64,000 nt of DNA, taken from Granulosicoccus antarcticus IMCC3135. GTDB lineage: Bacteria > Pseudomonadota > Gammaproteobacteria > Granulosicoccales > Granulosicoccaceae. Both the position numbers and the translations under genes were made by a program. The notes beneath the pieces were generated by a model. It saw only the letters and a list, made by a program, of their open reading frames with translations. It searched no databases and was not told the origin of the DNA. Numbering within the stretch: the stretch's first letter is position 1; each line of letters starts with the position of its first letter. Below are positions 42,972 through 52,183 of this stretch, in pieces. The stretch is taken from NCBI RefSeq assembly GCF_002215215.1, contig NZ_CP018632.1:2042501-2106500 (forward strand), in the 5' to 3' direction.

Positions 42972-45440
42972 ATGAATTTTAGTGATCAGCGATTAAACCT
43001 GCGAACGGGTCCGAGCCGACGTATTCAGCGGGGACAGGTGTTTCCCCTGGGAATCGCGCTGTTGCTGTTTGGTGTACTTGGCGGTTTCGTTTTGTACAAC
43101 ACCGCGCAGATGGCAACAGACAAGACACGCCTTGCCAATACGGCAGATGCGGCAGCCTATAGCGGCTTGCAGTGGCAGGCGAGAGCACTTAATTTTCAGG
43201 CCTATACCAATCGCGCGATGATCGCCAATCAGGTATCTATCGCGCAGGGCGTCAGCCTCAGATCGTGGGCTGCTTATGGCGTAATCGGTACAGAGAATAT
43301 CGCGAAGGTGCTCAGCGCCGTGCCTGTTCTGAACGGTATCGCAAGTGGTGCTGAGCAAGTGATGGCCGGTGTCGAAATGATTCTTGGACCAATTGCTGAA
43401 GGTATGGTCATGGTTATTGATCAGATAAACAAGGGTCTTTCATTGTCGCAGGAGGCAATGTTCTATGGTGCTTTCATGGCGACCCCTGCCATTGTCGACA
43501 CTGTAGTTTCCGAGACGGACTCACGGTTCTCCGTTTTGACTGGATACAGTGTCTTTGGAATAGCGCAAAACCTGGACTCATGGAACGGGTTCACAGAAGG
43601 TTATGAAACTGACGATCTGGATGCTATGCAAGAGCGTCAGTACATGATCAATGCCTCTCTGGACGATTTTTCGAAGGCCAGGGATTGGGAGTTCTTCGAT
43701 TTCTGGTTCTATTCCACGCCAATCACACGTCACAAGATGTACCGCCGAGGCAGCACAAAACTCACAATGGTAGAGGGCGATACCGGGTTCGACTGGGAGT
43801 GGAAGGCCAAAGATACACTATCGTTGCAGAACCGCATCTGGCGCCCTTTTCGTAGTGAAAAGAAAATCGAGATACCCATTGGCTGGGCCCAGGCATTTGC
43901 CAACTCACTGGAATCGGATTCTTCAATCGAACCCTGTGTTCGTGAGTACTCCTCGAGCGACTGCAAGCGTCAGAGATACGCCTCCCCCAATAGTACAGCG
44001 GAAAAGCTGTCTGATCGCAATACCCCGTCTCTGGGCTTGAGTGATAGCCGGATCGATGTGTCGGGCTATTCCGGCGTTCAGGCCTATCGTTCACTGTCGC
44101 AGGATACCATTGACGAGGACGAACCTGCGCTGAAGCTCAAGGTTGAAGTGGCCATGTCACTGGATGATGTGAAGAACACAACAGCGCTTGGTGTCGGCGA
44201 TACGTTTGATACCGACATGGTCGCGATAGGGGATGAGGCTTCATCGATTTCGATAGCCGAAGTCTATTATGAAAGGCCAGATACTTATCGTAGGCAGGAC
44301 CTGCCGCGGGAAAATGCCAACGGCTATAACCCTTATTGGGATGTGCGTCTGAGTCCGATCGCGGATCAAGAGCGATTGCTGGCACTCTCGCTGCGCGCGG
44401 TCACTGGTGGAACGGTTCCATCAGCCTCACCGGACAACGGAGAAGGCATACCGGAAGAGGCTGAAGGAAAGAGCGCCTCTGGAACAGCTGATCTGAAGGG
44501 TGGAGAATCGGCTACGGCTCGCAAGGTAGTGGGTGGTCAGGGCTTGCGACTGGAATCACTGGCTGGAGGAGGGATGAGTCTGCCCGACTTTCAGATTCCG
44601 AACAGCATCGATGCTGGGAGAGCCGTTCAGGCGTTGATAGCGGCCTATGGTGCCTCTGCGTTGCCTGATGATTACTCACAGTACCTGTCACTCATTCAGT
44701 CAGGGGACCCGAAGGCCATCGCCGAGCACTTTGCAGGGGCTGCGATTGATGACTTTCGCAATACTATTCAGGATTATCTGGAGAACGTGCTGCGGGATGC
44801 GGTTGCAGATATGTTGCGAGGCATTGTCACCGACTATGTCAGTAATGTGGTGGGTACCGATATCGAGGAACTGGCTGACAGTGTCGAGGACCTGGCTCAG
44901 AACCAGCTTGATGAGCTGATTGATCCGGAGCTTCTCGAGACCATAAAGGAGACTGCTGAAGAGGCGCGTGTTCAGATGTTGGAGCTACGCGAAGAGTACG
45001 AGCGCATCCGGGTTGAAGTAGTCAGCCAATTCGAGATTTCCATGCAAGAGGTTTCTCTGGAAATCGAACGAGAGCTGCAATCTCTGCAGGATCAGATCAA
45101 TCCACTTCGGGAAGAACTCAGAAATCTGAATGTTGATGACTCCGATGGAATGAGGAGAATCAACAGGCAGTTGGAGCCCCTGAACGAGAGGCGCAGAGAG
45201 TTGCAGAGCGACGATTATCTTGGCGATGAATTGGTGGATGAGTTGATGCAGATATTCGACGAGGTGGCTAGTGATCCTTCTGCATACAGCAGAGAACTTG
45301 CCCGATATATGGTCAAGGAACTATTGCGCGAAGCTTCTGGCGAACTTGAATTTCCATGGGCGGAAGAGCTAGAAGAAGAAGAGGAAAATTTCGATGATTC
45401 GGATGAGACGCTGGAGGAAATTCGTGCAACAAAACTGTGA
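42972..45440 (+). CDS. TadG-like pilus-associated protein, large coiled-coil form
   Basis: An inner-membrane-anchored protein of about 822 residues. I place the start at ATG 42972 after GGGAGGCGG. The N-terminus has the TadG pattern RGQVFPLGIALLLFGVLGGF followed by TDKTRLANTADAAAYSG. The remainder is exposed to the periplasm: an amphipathic region, an acidic/Ser-rich part, then a long coiled coil (about residues 640-780, ELREEYERIRVE, ELQSLQDQINPL) and a very acidic C-terminus. Typical TadG proteins are about half this length and often have a vWA domain, which I do not see here. It may link pilus and envelope. Confidence 0.75.
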   Translation: MNFSDQRLNLRTGPSRRIQRGQVFPLGIALLLFGVLGGFVLYNTAQMATDKTRLANTADAAAYSGLQWQARALNFQAYTNRAMIANQVSIAQGVSLRSWAAYGVIGTENIAKVLSAVPVLNGIASGAEQVMAGVEMILGPIAEGMVMVIDQINKGLSLSQEAMFYGAFMATPAIVDTVVSETDSRFSVLTGYSVFGIAQNLDSWNGFTEGYETDDLDAMQERQYMINASLDDFSKARDWEFFDFWFYSTPITRHKMYRRGSTKLTMVEGDTGFDWEWKAKDTLSLQNRIWRPFRSEKKIEIPIGWAQAFANSLESDSSIEPCVREYSSSDCKRQRYASPNSTAEKLSDRNTPSLGLSDSRIDVSGYSGVQAYRSLSQDTIDEDEPALKLKVEVAMSLDDVKNTTALGVGDTFDTDMVAIGDEASSISIAEVYYERPDTYRRQDLPRENANGYNPYWDVRLSPIADQERLLALSLRAVTGGTVPSASPDNGEGIPEEAEGKSASGTADLKGGESATARKVVGGQGLRLESLAGGGMSLPDFQIPNSIDAGRAVQALIAAYGASALPDDYSQYLSLIQSGDPKAIAEHFAGAAIDDFRNTIQDYLENVLRDAVADMLRGIVTDYVSNVVGTDIEELADSVEDLAQNQLDELIDPELLETIKETAEEARVQMLELREEYERIRVEVVSQFEISMQEVSLEIERELQSLQDQINPLREELRNLNVDDSDGMRRINRQLEPLNERRRELQSDDYLGDELVDELMQIFDEVASDPSAYSRELARYMVKELLREASGELEFPWAEELEEEEENFDDSDETLEEIRATKL

Positions 45441-46215
45441 TAGGCAGGTAGGAAGTGCGCTTACCGAGACCATTATTCTCAGCATTGCCATGGTGCCGTT
45501 GTTCTTTGCGATACCGATGATAGGCAAACTGGCCGATATTCGCCAAACCGGAGAACAAGCTGCTCGCTATGGCTCCTGGGAGGCTACCGTGAATACGCGT
45601 GGCAGCGGTGCCGCCACTATCGAGCGGACCGAAGAACGCTTTTTCAAAAGCCAGAATTCCGCCATTGCGTCGATTGCACAGGACTTGCCCGAACACAGTC
45701 TGTGGGGGAATGATCGAGCGCAATCGACGGGCTATAGAGGCGATACGGATGTACGTATCGATCTGGATGCGAGTGCTGCCCGTGCATGGCAATACGATTT
45801 TACCGGTCAGCCTGCTGGGGCAATAATCGGTGAACAGGCTGGTCGAGTTGGCAAGCTGCTCGATGGTATTGGCAGTAATGACTGGTCGATCGAAAGCAAT
45901 GCTCTGGTTCGCTCCGGGGTTGAGATTGAAGTCAAGGCCAACAATTGGCTGAGAGAAGATGCATGCTCTGCGTCGCAGAATGCAGGCTGTTTGAGCGTCA
46001 GTTCCGTCATCATGGCAGATAGCTGGGGGGCGGGCAGCGAGTCACAGGCCAAGAATCGTGTCAAGAGCCTGGTGCCGGCTTCCGCACTGGAGCCGGTCGG
46101 CGACATGATGGCCATCGTCGGCGAGTTCCCCATATTCAAAGAGATGAAAGGACTTAAAGGCGCACTAGGGCATGTGGACATGGGTGTCCTTCCAGATTAT
46201 GCAAAGGGGGAGTGA
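45394..46215 (+). CDS. TadE/TadF-like pseudopilin
   Basis: A 273-residue protein overlapping the previous gene by 47 bases. It has a basic N-terminus, then GSALTETIILSIAMVPLFFAIPMIGKL, which matches the TadE prepilin-like helix: Gly before the cleavage site, Glu five to six residues after it. ARYGSWEATV resembles the AAR.G motif of TadE. The C-terminal 200 residues form a polar periplasmic domain with two Cys that may pair (DACSASQNAGC). An ATG nine bases further in is an alternative start. It probably acts as a minor pseudopilin. Confidence 0.75.
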   Translation: MIRMRRWRKFVQQNCDRQVGSALTETIILSIAMVPLFFAIPMIGKLADIRQTGEQAARYGSWEATVNTRGSGAATIERTEERFFKSQNSAIASIAQDLPEHSLWGNDRAQSTGYRGDTDVRIDLDASAARAWQYDFTGQPAGAIIGEQAGRVGKLLDGIGSNDWSIESNALVRSGVEIEVKANNWLREDACSASQNAGCLSVSSVIMADSWGAGSESQAKNRVKSLVPASALEPVGDMMAIVGEFPIFKEMKGLKGALGHVDMGVLPDYAKGE

Positions 46216-46979
46216 TGAAAAATCTTGACGGTTCCTCTATCCGCTGGCTTGTGAAAATGATGCAAACCTTGAGTTATCCAGGTCGCGCATCACGTTTGAC
46301 TGTACTGGTCGCATCCATGCTGGTTGTCTCAACCGTGGTGACAGCGGCAGACTGGCTGGGTGACTTTCCGGTGCCGGTTACTGCCAATCTGGAGACGGTT
46401 TCACTGCAAATGCGACACAACGGTCATCTGGTTGATATGGCACGATTTGAATCAGCTGATTCGGTCGCAGACACACTGGCCTTTTATCGGAGTTTGTGGG
46501 GAGAGCCGAATGCTCAGGACGAGAGCAGTCCTCCGGTCTGGTTGAGCAGTGAAGTGGGCGGTCGCGTTTACATCAGTCGTCTGTACGATGGACTGAGTCA
46601 GGTTCTCGATCTTGATAATGCAAGTAAGGATACGTCCAGCGGGATATTGTCTGTCATGACAATTGACAGCGATGATGGGGTAAAGCAAGGTGATTATCTT
46701 CTCAGTGATGGTGAGCTTCTATCGCTGACACAGACGAGCGACCGAGGGGTTGGCTATTCGACGCTGCTCATGGCCAGGTATATGCGCTCCCCGGAAAGGG
46801 TTGCAGAAGGGTACAGAGAACACTTCGTATCGAGAGGCTGGAAGGCCGGAATGCGTCAGGACAGTGATTCGAGTGTGCTGCTCTCATTCAGTAATGATGG
46901 TAAGCGAGACCTTTCCGTGGTGATCACCGCAGCTCCGGATGGTGGTACCCATGCTGTTCTTAATGAGATCGAAAGATGA
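46212..46979 (+). CDS. Secreted protein of unknown function in the Tad locus
   Basis: A 255-residue protein with a signal-peptide-like helix (RLTVLVASMLVVSTVVTAAD, near residues 28-47). The mature part contains two similar alpha/beta stretches (VADTLAFYRSLWGEP and VAEGYREHFVSRGWK), as if it were a duplicated small domain. I recognise no named family. It overlaps both neighbours by four bases, so it belongs to the pilus operon. A periplasmic role in assembly is inferred from position only. Confidence 0.6.
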   Translation: MMKNLDGSSIRWLVKMMQTLSYPGRASRLTVLVASMLVVSTVVTAADWLGDFPVPVTANLETVSLQMRHNGHLVDMARFESADSVADTLAFYRSLWGEPNAQDESSPPVWLSSEVGGRVYISRLYDGLSQVLDLDNASKDTSSGILSVMTIDSDDGVKQGDYLLSDGELLSLTQTSDRGVGYSTLLMARYMRSPERVAEGYREHFVSRGWKAGMRQDSDSSVLLSFSNDGKRDLSVVITAAPDGGTHAVLNEIER

Positions 46980-47212
46980 GGCAGGTTCGACTACCTTCAG
47001 CTGTGAATTGCGGTCGAGCCGGCCTGTGGCGACACGCATCAAGGCACATGCTGAAAGGATCGACTGCGGCTGAATATCTGGTAGGTCTGGCGGTCATGAT
47101 CGTAACCTTGATCATGCCGATACCGGGAATGGAGCATTCTCTGATTACCTGGTTCATGGACGCCCTGTCCGCATTTCAGGCGAATACCACTGTACTGATG
47201 TCGATTCCCTGA
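46976..47212 (+). CDS. Second Flp-like prepilin or pseudopilin
   Basis: A 78-residue protein. After a basic leader it has LKGSTAAEYLVGLAVMIVTLI. Cleavage after the Gly would place Glu at +5 and Tyr at +6, as in Flp prepilins, but the helix is interrupted by Pro (IMPIPGME) and the tail is short. It differs clearly from the major Flp encoded at 42595. It is more likely a minor pilin that caps or primes the fibre. It overlaps the upstream gene by four bases. Confidence 0.7.
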   Translation: MRQVRLPSAVNCGRAGLWRHASRHMLKGSTAAEYLVGLAVMIVTLIMPIPGMEHSLITWFMDALSAFQANTTVLMSIP

Positions 47213-47280
47213 TGCACGCAGATTTTCTGCTGCTGCAGACCGATCGACTAGCACACCCTTTCACGAGAGATTGATTCAAG

Positions 47281-48117
47281 ATGCCAGTGCAACAAACAAC
47301 TGAGCGCTCATCCCGCTCACGCAATCTGAAGCCATTGCTCATGCTGCTTTTATCCCTGGCGCTGGGGGCGGTGGGCGTGTTCTATTCGCGTACGTACATC
47401 CAGGATCAGGTAGCCTTTTACCGCAACCAATTGGAGACCACTGAAACATTGGTCCAGGTTGTTGTCCCGATTCGCAATATCCAGCGCGGTCAGGTGATCA
47501 CCCAGCAGGATCTTGTCTTTCGTGATGTGCCGACGCAATACGTCGATACGAATAGCATCAATGGCAGTAATTTCGAGAACGCGATCGGACAGCGACTCGA
47601 ATACGATGTCAGTGAAGGCAGACCTTTGCAGTGGAGCCATCTTGAAGGCGGCTTGACGCCGACCTTCAGCGGCAAGGTGGAGAATGGATTGCGTGCAATG
47701 ACGGTGCGTGTTGACGAGATCAATTCCATCTCTGGATTTCTGCAGCCGAAGGACAAGGTTGATCTTTTACTCAGTCATGGGTCGAGCGACGAGTCAGAGA
47801 TATTCCCGCTTATTCAGAAGCTCAATATCATCGCGACTGGCGTGCAGACGATGGTCGATAAACAATCGGGTGGTCGGGAGCGAAGTTTCAATACCATTAC
47901 TGTACATGTGTCTCCAGAGCAGGCTCAGAAAATTACACTCGCTCAGCAGATTGGTCGATTGACTGCGGTTTTGCGAAATCCGGAGGATGATGGCTCCTTT
48001 GCTGATTCTCCGATAACGGTTGCTCATCTGCTCAATATACCTGAGCCCGAGCCGGTGATACCGAAGAAGCGGCGGCCTAAAAAGCCGTCAATAGAATACA
48101 TAGTGGAAGGGCGTTGA
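47281..48117 (+). CDS. cpaB: Flp pilus assembly protein CpaB/RcpC
   Basis: A 278-residue periplasmic protein with one N-terminal membrane helix (LLMLLLSLALGAVGVFYSRTY). An SAF-type domain follows with VPIRNIQRGQVITQQDLVFRDVP, then the CpaB core GLRAMTVRVDEINSISGFLQPKDKVDLL and ITLAQQIGRLTAVLRN. The C-terminus ends in a Pro/Lys-rich tail. CpaB works with the secretin CpaC in the outer membrane channel, and the two genes are adjacent here. Confidence 0.92.
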   Translation: MPVQQTTERSSRSRNLKPLLMLLLSLALGAVGVFYSRTYIQDQVAFYRNQLETTETLVQVVVPIRNIQRGQVITQQDLVFRDVPTQYVDTNSINGSNFENAIGQRLEYDVSEGRPLQWSHLEGGLTPTFSGKVENGLRAMTVRVDEINSISGFLQPKDKVDLLLSHGSSDESEIFPLIQKLNIIATGVQTMVDKQSGGRERSFNTITVHVSPEQAQKITLAQQIGRLTAVLRNPEDDGSFADSPITVAHLLNIPEPEPVIPKKRRPKKPSIEYIVEGR

Positions 48118-48122
48118 TAGCC

Positions 48123-49562
48123 ATGTATATTTCTGCGCGTCTCTGTTATCGCGACTTATTCTCCTCTGTGCTTCAACGAGTGAGACAGGTGATCGCTCTG
48201 CTTGTTCTGATTTTCTTTTCGCTGGCAGTGCATGCCCAGTCTGAAGCGGATAAGGATGGATGGGTACCGATAGGCAATTTTCCAACGGCTGCCAGCGCCC
48301 AGGGGGCGTTGGTGAAACAACCAAAGGAATCAGCCGAAGCGGATTGGCAACTCATCGAGTACCAGGTGGATGATGAGGCAGAGGGCTCCGAAAGCGAATC
48401 ATCGAAACTGACGCAGCAACGCGAAGAGCTGAATGCTGCCAAGAGGGTCGGTGAAGCCTTTTCGGCCATGAATTCGTCGGGCTCGAGATCCAGCGTTGCC
48501 GAACATATTGCCAAGACGGTAAATATTGACATGTTCGTCGGACAGGTCGATGTATTGGGTGTCGTGAAAGTCAAACGTGTGGCCGTGGGTAATGGTTCTG
48601 TGGTTCGAGCCGAAGTGCTAGAAAGTGGCGAGTTACTGGTAATCGGCAAGTCGGCAGGCAGCTCCTCGTTGCGTCTGTGGCACTCCGATGGCAGCCAGTC
48701 GGATTTCAATATTCGTATCAGCGAGTCCGACCCTGAGACTCGGGTAAGAATGGAGAAGATGGTTCGTATGAAAGTGCGAATGGTTGATTTTCGCAAGAGC
48801 TCTCTCGAACAAGTTGGTATCGACTGGAGCGACTCGACGTCGGGTCCAGGCCTGGCATTTGCCGGAGATGCGATTGGTAATTCTTTATTCAGACCAGCAG
48901 CCGAAGGGCTTTCCGAGACGCTACCCAATGTCGTGGATCCATTCGCCACCTATTTCGGTATCGTTTCCAACATTACGTCCAGCATCAATATGCTTGCTGC
49001 GAATGGCGATGCCGTTACGCTTGCTGAACCGGTTCTCAGTTGCCGTAGTGGAGGCGAAGCCTCATTTCTTGCCGGTGGTGAGGTTCCCTATCCGACCACT
49101 GGGGAGAACGGACGAACAATTGTGGAATTCAAGGAGTACGGAATACGGCTCAACATCTCGCCCGTTGTGGATGAGCTTGGCAACGTCAGGGCAATCATTG
49201 AAACCGAGATCAGTCAGCTGGATCAAGCAAGTTCGATCGGTGATACGCCGGGTTTGCTGACGCGACGTGCGACCACTGAAGTCAATGTAGCTAATGGAGA
49301 GACGATCGTGATCTCTGGGTTGCTGAACTCGGATATGAGTGAGGATGTTGACAGAATTCCCGGTCTTGGACGACTGCCAATTCTCGGACATCTGTTTCGT
49401 TCAACCAAGCGGCGCGATGCAGCTATGGAGCTTGTTGTCTTTGTGACACCGGAGGTAATTGATCCTGTAACTACTGCAATGTCAGCTCGGCATCAAAAAA
49501 TTCTGGCTGACACGAGCCTGCGTCTTGACGAGGCTGGTCGTCGCATCGATCTCATGGAGTAA
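48123..49562 (+). CDS. cpaC: Tad secretin CpaC/RcpA
   Basis: An outer-membrane secretin of about 479 residues. A signal peptide (VIALLVLIFFSLAVHAQ) ends near residue 40. A BON/pilus-assembly N domain (VDVLGVVKVKRVAVGNGSVVRAEVLESGELLVIG) precedes the secretin core, with FLAGGEVPYP, IVEFKEYGIRLNISP and the final GLGRLPILGHLFRS motif. ATG 48123 is preferred over a TTG at 48114 because the ribosome site GAAGGG suits it. It forms the pore through which the Flp pilus leaves. The N-terminal region also carries a long Ser/Glu-rich insert (about 60-120). Confidence 0.93.
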   Translation: MYISARLCYRDLFSSVLQRVRQVIALLVLIFFSLAVHAQSEADKDGWVPIGNFPTAASAQGALVKQPKESAEADWQLIEYQVDDEAEGSESESSKLTQQREELNAAKRVGEAFSAMNSSGSRSSVAEHIAKTVNIDMFVGQVDVLGVVKVKRVAVGNGSVVRAEVLESGELLVIGKSAGSSSLRLWHSDGSQSDFNIRISESDPETRVRMEKMVRMKVRMVDFRKSSLEQVGIDWSDSTSGPGLAFAGDAIGNSLFRPAAEGLSETLPNVVDPFATYFGIVSNITSSINMLAANGDAVTLAEPVLSCRSGGEASFLAGGEVPYPTTGENGRTIVEFKEYGIRLNISPVVDELGNVRAIIETEISQLDQASSIGDTPGLLTRRATTEVNVANGETIVISGLLNSDMSEDVDRIPGLGRLPILGHLFRSTKRRDAAMELVVFVTPEVIDPVTTAMSARHQKILADTSLRLDEAGRRIDLME

Positions 49563-49565
49563 GGT

Positions 49566-51311
49566 ATGTTCGAATTCTATTACCAGCAAGGAAGTAGTCG
49601 GAGAAAACTGTTCAAGGTCACAGGTGAAAGCTGTGCGATTGGCAGTGCCCGGAGCAACGATCTGGTTATCAGCTCCCGGCAAGTAGGCAAGCGTCATGCA
49701 GAGCTCACTTTGAAGCCGGATGGTATCTGGGTGACGGATATGGGAAGTCTGCATGGGTCCTGGGTTAACCGAGAGCGCGTCATGGAGCATGGTCCACTCA
49801 ATGAGCTTGATGAGGTGCTACTGGGTGATCTCAGCGTAGTTATTGACATGCGACGTATCGTGCATGCCGATCACACGCCATCAGTGAAGAGGGAGGTATC
49901 GGCGTCGGAGCTACCAACTGATACCGTTTCCAATTCATTGGGGAAGGATGATTCGGTGTCGGATGTTCCTGCCGTTTCTCACGATGACGTGAATGGCGTA
50001 TCAAGCGAGCAGGCGGAAATGGCCCGGGAGTTTGTGTACTGGGGACATATTGTTCACGAGCAACTTCTCCATCGTATGGATCTGCAGCGTCGTGATGTCA
50101 ATCGTATGAGTGACGAGCAATTGCGAGAAGCATCGACAAGCCTGATCGATCAGATCATCGGTGAGCTTACTGCGCAGATGCCGGATCGACTCAACCGTGA
50201 AAGGCTACACCGCAATGTGTTGAACGAAGCGGTAGGGCTGGGTCCGCTCGAGGACTTTCTCGAAGATGAATCCATTACCGAAATCATGGTGAACAACCAT
50301 GCTGAGATATTTATCGAAAAGGATGGCAAGCTGCTGCGCTCTCCGGTGAACTTCACCAGCGATACGACGGTGTTGGCGGTTATCGATCGCATCATTACAC
50401 CAATCGGGCGACGAATCGATGAAAGTAGCCCTATCTGTGACGCTCGACTGAAGGATGGCTCCCGCGTCAATGCCATCATTCCTCCTCTGGCACTGAAAGG
50501 TCCGAGTATCACCATACGAAAGTTTCCGAAGCATCGTTTGCATTTTGATGATCTCGTTCGCTACGGGACGCTCGAAGCGCCGATGGTTGAGTTCCTGCGC
50601 ATCGCCGTCGAACAGCGATTGAACATTATCGTTTCCGGTGGCACCGGTTCGGGTAAGACGACACTTTTGAATGTGCTGTCAGGCTTCATTCCTGATACAG
50701 ATCGTATCGTCACCATCGAGGATGCTGCTGAGCTCAAGCTGGTGCAGCCGAACCTTGTATCGCTCGAATCACGACCTCCGAACCTGGAGGGTAAGGGAGG
50801 CATTCCGATCCGCGATCTGGTGAAAAATTCCCTACGGATGCGTCCAGACCGAATCGTGGTTGGTGAGTGTCGTGGTGGTGAGGCGTTGGATATGCTTCAG
50901 GCAATGAATACGGGTCATGACGGCTCCTTGACTACGATTCACGCTAATAATCCGCGAGATGTTATCTCACGACTGGAAGTGCTGGTATTGATGGCTGGCA
51001 TGGACTTACCGACATCGGCTATTCGAGAACAGGTGGCCTCTGCGGTGCATCTGATCCTTCAACAGACTCGTTTCCCTTGTGGTTCACGCAAGATCACGAA
51101 GATCACCGAGGTGGTTGGTGTTGAGAGCGGTACGATTCAGTTGCAGGACATTTTTGTCTACAAACAGAAAGGCATTGATGAGAATGGACGTGTTAAAGGC
51201 CACTTTGCGGCCACTGGAGCTATTCCATCCTTCTATGAAGAGCTGCGGCAGATCGGTATAGAGGTTGACCTGTCACCGTTCACCAGCCAGCCCGGAGGTT
51301 CTCTTTCATGA
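49566..51311 (+). CDS. cpaF: Tad secretion ATPase CpaF/TadA fused to an N-terminal FHA domain
   Basis: A 581-residue cytoplasmic protein. Residues 1-95 form a forkhead-associated domain: GSARSNDLVISS, VGKRHAEL and DMGSLHGSWVNRERV give the phosphothreonine-binding Arg, Ser-x-x-His-like and Asn positions. After an acidic linker comes the CpaF core: VGLGPLEDFLEDESITEIMVN, Walker A VSGGTGSGKTTLLNVL, TIEDAAEL, Walker B RPDRIVVGECRGGEALDML, and TIHANNPRDVISRLE. The core powers pilus extension and, in some systems, retraction. FHA and CpaF are more often separate proteins; the fusion suggests control by a Ser/Thr kinase. It overlaps tadB by four bases. Confidence 0.94.
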   Translation: MFEFYYQQGSSRRKLFKVTGESCAIGSARSNDLVISSRQVGKRHAELTLKPDGIWVTDMGSLHGSWVNRERVMEHGPLNELDEVLLGDLSVVIDMRRIVHADHTPSVKREVSASELPTDTVSNSLGKDDSVSDVPAVSHDDVNGVSSEQAEMAREFVYWGHIVHEQLLHRMDLQRRDVNRMSDEQLREASTSLIDQIIGELTAQMPDRLNRERLHRNVLNEAVGLGPLEDFLEDESITEIMVNNHAEIFIEKDGKLLRSPVNFTSDTTVLAVIDRIITPIGRRIDESSPICDARLKDGSRVNAIIPPLALKGPSITIRKFPKHRLHFDDLVRYGTLEAPMVEFLRIAVEQRLNIIVSGGTGSGKTTLLNVLSGFIPDTDRIVTIEDAAELKLVQPNLVSLESRPPNLEGKGGIPIRDLVKNSLRMRPDRIVVGECRGGEALDMLQAMNTGHDGSLTTIHANNPRDVISRLEVLVLMAGMDLPTSAIREQVASAVHLILQQTRFPCGSRKITKITEVVGVESGTIQLQDIFVYKQKGIDENGRVKGHFAATGAIPSFYEELRQIGIEVDLSPFTSQPGGSLS

Positions 51312-52156
51312 ACGTCCTGCTCATCCTTGGAGTGATTTTTCTAAGCTTGGTTACGGCGAGTTATTTCGTGCTTAGCATGACAGCGGTAACAGCGCAAAGG
51401 GTCTCTGAGAGCGTATCCGAGAAGACGGATACGCATTTGCGAAAACTGTATGTGTTTGCCGACACACGCAGATTGTTCCTCATTTATGTACTGGTTTTAA
51501 TCGGAGTTCCGGTATTACTGCTTTTGTCTGGACAGACATTGCCGATTGCCATGATTGTATTGTTAGCCATTGCCCTCTTGCCACGGTGGGTTATGAATCG
51601 TATGGCCCAGCGCCGACGAAAGCTCATCAATGAGGCGCTGCCGGATTCCTTGGCACAGATATCGGGCAGTATGCGAGCCGGTTCTACATTGACAACGTCC
51701 ATACAGGCAATGGTGGAAGAGCAGGGTGGGCCCATCGCGCAGGAGTTCGCGCATCTGCTCAAGGAGCAGCGTGTCGGTCTTCGCTTCGATGAAGCGCTGG
51801 ATAATCTGGCTGAGCGCGTTCAAAGCGAAGAGATGGATCTGGTGGTGTCGGCCGCGATGATCGCTCAGGACGTAGGGGGGAATCTGGCTGAAACCTTCTC
51901 CCGATTGTCTGAAACAATCCGACGGAAGATCGAGATGGAGGGGAAGATCCGGGCGCTGACGGCACAGGGGATACTCCAGGGACGAGTCGTCTCTGCATTG
52001 CCATTCATGATCATGGGCGCTTTGTTATTCATTGAGCGCGAGGCCATGCAATACATCTATACCGGATTACTCGGCTGGATTTTTCTGTTGGTGATTATTG
52101 TGTTGCAATTGTTGGGCGGCATCACGATTCGCAAGATAGTCACCATCGATGTCTGA
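51308..52156 (+). CDS. tadB: Tad inner-membrane platform protein TadB
   Basis: A 282-residue GspF-domain membrane protein. Three to four hydrophobic helices frame a cytoplasmic T2SF domain: RRKLINEALPDSLAQISGSMRAGSTLTTSIQAM and then LAERVQSEEMDLVVSAAMIAQDVGGNLAETFSRLS. It partners with TadC to convert CpaF motion to pilus assembly. The start overlaps cpaF. Confidence 0.92.
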   Translation: MNVLLILGVIFLSLVTASYFVLSMTAVTAQRVSESVSEKTDTHLRKLYVFADTRRLFLIYVLVLIGVPVLLLLSGQTLPIAMIVLLAIALLPRWVMNRMAQRRRKLINEALPDSLAQISGSMRAGSTLTTSIQAMVEEQGGPIAQEFAHLLKEQRVGLRFDEALDNLAERVQSEEMDLVVSAAMIAQDVGGNLAETFSRLSETIRRKIEMEGKIRALTAQGILQGRVVSALPFMIMGALLFIEREAMQYIYTGLLGWIFLLVIIVLQLLGGITIRKIVTIDV

Positions 52157-52183
52157 GATGAAGGAGCCTATTGGAGATCTCTC

